Shown here in pieces: positions 61,297 through 64,000 of a stretch of DNA of 64,000 nt. This stretch comes from Fluoribacter dumoffii NY 23. Lineage in GTDB: Bacteria; Pseudomonadota; Gammaproteobacteria; Legionellales; Legionellaceae. Within the stretch, counting starts at the first letter, position 1. Each line of letters begins with the position of its first letter. Both the position numbers and the translations under genes were made by a program. The stretch is from NCBI RefSeq assembly GCF_000236165.1, contig NZ_CM001373.1, positions 1,261,006-1,325,005 of the forward strand. Direction: 5' to 3'. The notes below the pieces were generated by a model, which had not been told where the DNA came from, searched no databases, and saw nothing but the letters and a program-made list of their open reading frames with translations.

Positions 61297-61934
61297 GATG
61301 TCTCTGAAGCCTTATTTTGATTCAACATTTTTAACATAATATCTTTGCCCATAGCCTCGACCATTTTCATAAACAAGGGAGGTTTTTTCTCCTGCAAACG
61401 ACGTAAATCGGTATAACGCCAATATAGAAAATCAACTGGTTCCCGTGCATGAATTGTTGTAGTTGCTTTACCATCTCTGAAATAACTCATTTCCCCTATA
61501 AAATGATAAGGCCCCAATTCAATAACCGCTCTCTCAACTTCTATATAGACCTTCCCATTTGTAATCAGCATGAGGTTTTCTACAGGATGTCCCTTGGTTA
61601 ACACTTCCTTGTTGCTGGAACTACCCCGGTAACTTAATTTGATAAGACGAATAAAATCGCTGGTTTGCATGTCAGCAAAAAATATATCTTTTATTTGTTG
61701 CAAATCATAAGGTAAATCCCTGGGGATCATATCTCGTAACAAAATACCGATCTGTACAAAATTAATTATTAGTGATGCAATCGCCCAATAAGTAACTGGT
61801 GGAACATTGACCAATGCTCCATAAAGCAGAAACGATAAATCCGATATAACAAATATAGTGCGAATAAAAAGGACTTTCCTAAAGCAAAGACTAAGAAGAA
61901 TTAGGATATTCCCTAAACTATACAAATAATCCAA
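61290..61934 (-). CDS. Popeye-like membrane protein with cyclic-nucleotide-binding domain
   Basis: A 214-residue protein. The first 70 residues hold three membrane segments (SLGNILILLSLCF; TIFVISDLSFLLYGALV; TYWAIASLIINFVQIGILL). Residues about 85-200 form a cyclic-nucleotide-binding-like barrel (GHPVENLMLITNGKVYIEV, then FIGEMSYFRDGKATTTI, then VDFLYWRYTDLRRL). Three helices followed by one such domain is the Popeye (POPDC) layout. The phosphate-binding cassette lacks the usual RxA residues, as in Popeye proteins. Start: TTG 61934, six bases after GGAGG. Confidence 0.72.
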   Translation of the reverse strand: MDYLYSLGNILILLSLCFRKVLFIRTIFVISDLSFLLYGALVNVPPVTYWAIASLIINFVQIGILLRDMIPRDLPYDLQQIKDIFFADMQTSDFIRLIKLSYRGSSSNKEVLTKGHPVENLMLITNGKVYIEVERAVIELGPYHFIGEMSYFRDGKATTTIHAREPVDFLYWRYTDLRRLQEKKPPLFMKMVEAMGKDIMLKMLNQNKASETSS

Positions 61935-62020
61935 TTGTTTCCTCCAATTCTTGTTTATAATAAGTGTAGAATAAAAAAGATCTATGAGTTAAAAAGTCCC
62001 GACAAATCCAGGAGATTGAA

Positions 62021-62698
62021 TTGAACTTTAATGAACTTTACTCCTTCCCGGATCCAGAACAAAGTGATGCCCAGGGTTTGTTATTTATTGGAGGAGATTT
62101 ATCTCCCCAACGAATACTTCAAGCCTACAGGCAAGGAATTTTCCCCTGGTATGAGCCTGGGACACCCATTTTATGGTGGTCTCCAAATCCACGACTCATA
62201 CTCATTCCCAATGAGTTTAAGGCGTCTCGCAGTTTGCTCAAATCATTGAAAAAACCGTTTAGTTTCACGATAGATACAGCATTCAGGCAAGTCATTGTTG
62301 AATGTGCTACTGGAGCTGGGCGCCTTGATAATACGTGGATAACTCAAGAAATGATTGAAGCATACACCTACTTACATACTATGGGTTATGCCCATTCTTT
62401 TGAAATATGGTATGAGAACGAACTTGTAGGCGGTTTGTATGGACTTAGCTTAGGCCATGCGTTTTTTGGTGAATCGATGTTCCATAAGATGACTGATGCA
62501 TCAAAAATTGCTTTTTATTGTTTATGCAAAACAATGGCCGAATGGAGCTTTGATTTTATTGATTGTCAAATTCCAACAAAGCATTTACAAAGTCTTGGAG
62601 CAAAGATTATTCACCGCAAGGAATTTCTCCACATGCTTGGTCAATCGTTAGAACATCCTACAAAACAGGGTTTGTGGAACACTACAAACAATATTTAA
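62021..62698 (+). CDS. aat: Leucyl/phenylalanyl-tRNA-protein transferase Aat
   Basis: A 225-residue N-end-rule enzyme that adds Leu or Phe to proteins with basic N-termini, marking them for ClpAP. Family segments: GLLFIGGDLSPQRILQAYRQ, GIFPWYEPGTPILWWSPNPR, GGLYGLSLGHAFFGESMF and DCQIPTKHLQSLGA. The start is TTG 62021 after AGGAG. It precedes infA as in E. coli, with one gene inserted between. Confidence 0.95.
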   Translation: MNFNELYSFPDPEQSDAQGLLFIGGDLSPQRILQAYRQGIFPWYEPGTPILWWSPNPRLILIPNEFKASRSLLKSLKKPFSFTIDTAFRQVIVECATGAGRLDNTWITQEMIEAYTYLHTMGYAHSFEIWYENELVGGLYGLSLGHAFFGESMFHKMTDASKIAFYCLCKTMAEWSFDFIDCQIPTKHLQSLGAKIIHRKEFLHMLGQSLEHPTKQGLWNTTNNI

Positions 62699-62808
62699 AA
62701 TCACAACAATTTGTACTATTATTATACGGTATGAGCCTGCGTTAGCATTCCTTATTTTGAATTCCCAGGAAATGATAATGTAAAGTGTTAAATAAACCGG
62801 AGTACCCT

Positions 62809-63357
62809 ATGGGATCAAAAGCAGAGTCTAAGGTTCCTGTTATTTTTGGAAAAATTAAGAGTGACCAGTTACATATGATTTTAGAGGGAAATGATGCCAA
62901 AAACAAAGCAACCAAAGCCGTATTTCTAATAAGGGAAGATGAAAAATTACAAGGATTTATGACTGTTTCATATTACTCGCAAGAACATGATATGGTCAAA
63001 AATATTCGATTTGGATTAACCAAAGAGGGTTGGAAAGTAGCTCCCAGGCCACCCCGAGAACCAGCATTTACTGATACGCTCGAGGTAAAGGAAAAATATC
63101 TGCATGACAAGGCTAGATTTGATAAAGAGATGCAGGGTTTTATTAATACAGCAGGGATTTTGTTCGAACAAAATGCTTCCTGCGAACTGATTAAAATGTT
63201 GACCCAGGAATTAAAAGAAAAATTTGAATTTGATTTAAGTGGACTTATTCGTCCTAGTGAGACCCAAGCGAGTAAGGAAAAACACTTTTCCGATTATGTT
63301 GGCGATGTTTTTATAACCGATTCTGTTCTCGGGCTAAGCAGTGTGAATAATCTCTAG
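62809..63357 (+). CDS. SH2-like domain protein, candidate Dot/Icm effector
   Basis: A 182-residue protein whose residues about 10-85 read like an SH2 domain. FGKIKSDQLHMILEGNDA corresponds to the alpha-A region (xGKISRxxAExLL). AVFLIRED corresponds to the FLVRES strand, with the phosphotyrosine-binding Arg at residue 42. FMTVSYYS is the beta-C strand, and VKNIRFGLTKEGW is the beta-D region. Legionella is known to encode many SH2-like proteins that bind host phosphotyrosine. The remaining 95 residues are helical and unassigned. ATG 62809 has GGAG at six bases; GTG 62785 is possible. It is inserted between aat and infA. Confidence 0.68.
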   Translation: MGSKAESKVPVIFGKIKSDQLHMILEGNDAKNKATKAVFLIREDEKLQGFMTVSYYSQEHDMVKNIRFGLTKEGWKVAPRPPREPAFTDTLEVKEKYLHDKARFDKEMQGFINTAGILFEQNASCELIKMLTQELKEKFEFDLSGLIRPSETQASKEKHFSDYVGDVFITDSVLGLSSVNNL

Positions 63358-63541
63358 GAAGGAAAATCATATTGAAGACAGGTTCCATAAAGAAATTAAG
63401 AGAAAACTCAGATTAAGGAGCGATATAATAGCTAATTTTTATAAGCTTAGATTGCCATTTTCCTCATTTTAGTGCAGTATACACGCTATAAGTATAGATA
63501 CATAATAAACATTATAATTTTGGTACATCACTGAGAGACCT

Positions 63542-63763
63542 ATGGCAAAAGAAGATCATATAGAAATGGCTGGTACTGTTATAGATACCCTACCTAATAC
63601 CATGTTTCGGGTTGAATTAGAAAATGGACATGTTGTCACTGCCCACATTTCTGGTCGTATGCGTAAAAATTACATTAGAATTTTGACTGGCGATAAAGTT
63701 AAAGTTGAGTTAACTCCTTATGACTTAACTAAAGGCCGCATTATATTCCGCGATAAAAACTAA
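63542..63763 (+). CDS. infA: Translation initiation factor IF-1
   Basis: A 73-residue OB-fold factor binding the ribosomal A site with IF-2 and IF-3. The sequence is nearly canonical: [40 protein letters not shown], and [20 protein letters not shown]. Length is exactly typical. GAGAG precedes the ATG. Confidence 0.98.
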   Translation: MAKEDHIEMAGTVIDTLPNTMFRVELENGHVVTAHISGRMRKNYIRILTGDKVKVELTPYDLTKGRIIFRDKN

Positions 63764-64000
63764 GCGGTATCTTATTCAAAATCATCCCTTGCAATGTCAC
63801 TGAAGAGTATTCAAGTGCGGCTCGCTCTTATTTTCTAGCCATGAAACAGCATCATTATAGCCCGGGGATGGCACAAGCCTTTACTCGGGAAAATCAAGCT
63901 TGACCTCCCCAACACTTTAATTCCAGAGTAAAAGCTTTGCGTATCTGTTGCGGAGAAGCTTGACCAACTTTGTGTCCTTGGCCAAGCTCAATCTAACGTC
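63764..64000. other. Right-edge spacer, no gene recognised
   Basis: No tRNA or plus-strand gene is seen after infA. AAGCTTGACC occurs twice (about 63897 and 63954). A minus-strand frame is open from the right edge to a TAA at 63917-63919, but its codons are unlike those of the other genes. Confidence 0.4.

Noticed and set aside
63917-64000. Minus-strand frame open to the right edge (28 codons)
   Set aside because: Codons rich in AAG/CTT/TTG unlike the other genes, and too short to judge at the edge.

Overview
The window is about 40% GC, with AT-rich intergenic DNA and tightly packed operons. It looks like a chromosome segment of a Legionella species or a close relative. The housekeeping genes are gammaproteobacterial: fis, clpB, mpl, the fleSR/fliEFGHIJ block, lolA-rarA-ftsK and aat-infA. 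Anthranilate synthase is a single TrpE-TrpG fusion. Several genes have eukaryote-like or protease-like architectures of the kind secreted by the Dot/Icm system: an F-box/RCC1 protein, an SH2-like protein, a Cys-His-Asp protease-like protein and coiled-coil proteins. The genus is inferred from gene content; no database search was possible.

Layout. 1-2064: a secreted DUF6600/FecR-like protein with a Pro-rich hexapeptide tail, cut by the window edge. 2230-9295 (minus): a run of genes, ugpA-ugpE-ugpC-DUF1189-hydrolase-fadE, that looks built for uptake of glycerophospho-compounds and beta-oxidation. 9497-13986: a quinone oxidoreductase, a ClC antiporter and trpE(G). 14170-19240: an arginine block (artJ-artQ-artP-argG-argH) divergent from argR, with ARG boxes in between. 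19458-27737: two plus-strand candidate effectors behind a PmrA-like direct-repeat array, then gatCAB, then a coiled-coil candidate effector. 28015-32087 (minus): RNase P RNA, fis, and an ISC operon (trmJ-iscS-iscU-like-iscA-like) whose scaffold has lost its cluster-ligand cysteines. 32236-36841: suhB, sppA and clpB, the last behind a sigma-32 promoter. 36947-41343: a GNAT enzyme, a frameshifted and an intact copy of a VUT/YhhQ transporter, and two unknown proteins that may be effectors. 41666-55634 (minus): mpl, a membrane protein, yhdP, fliJ-fliI-fliH-fliG-fliF-fliE and the FleR/FleS two-component system. 55928-64000: rarA-lolA-ftsK, trxB, a Popeye-like cyclic-nucleotide-binding protein, aat, the SH2-like protein and infA.

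The most interesting items are the SH2-like protein (62809-63357), the F-box/RCC1 protein and its protease-like neighbour behind the phased TTAAT array, the cysteine-less IscU paralogue inside a normal ISC operon, and the VUT transporter interrupted at a canonical -1 slippery heptamer.
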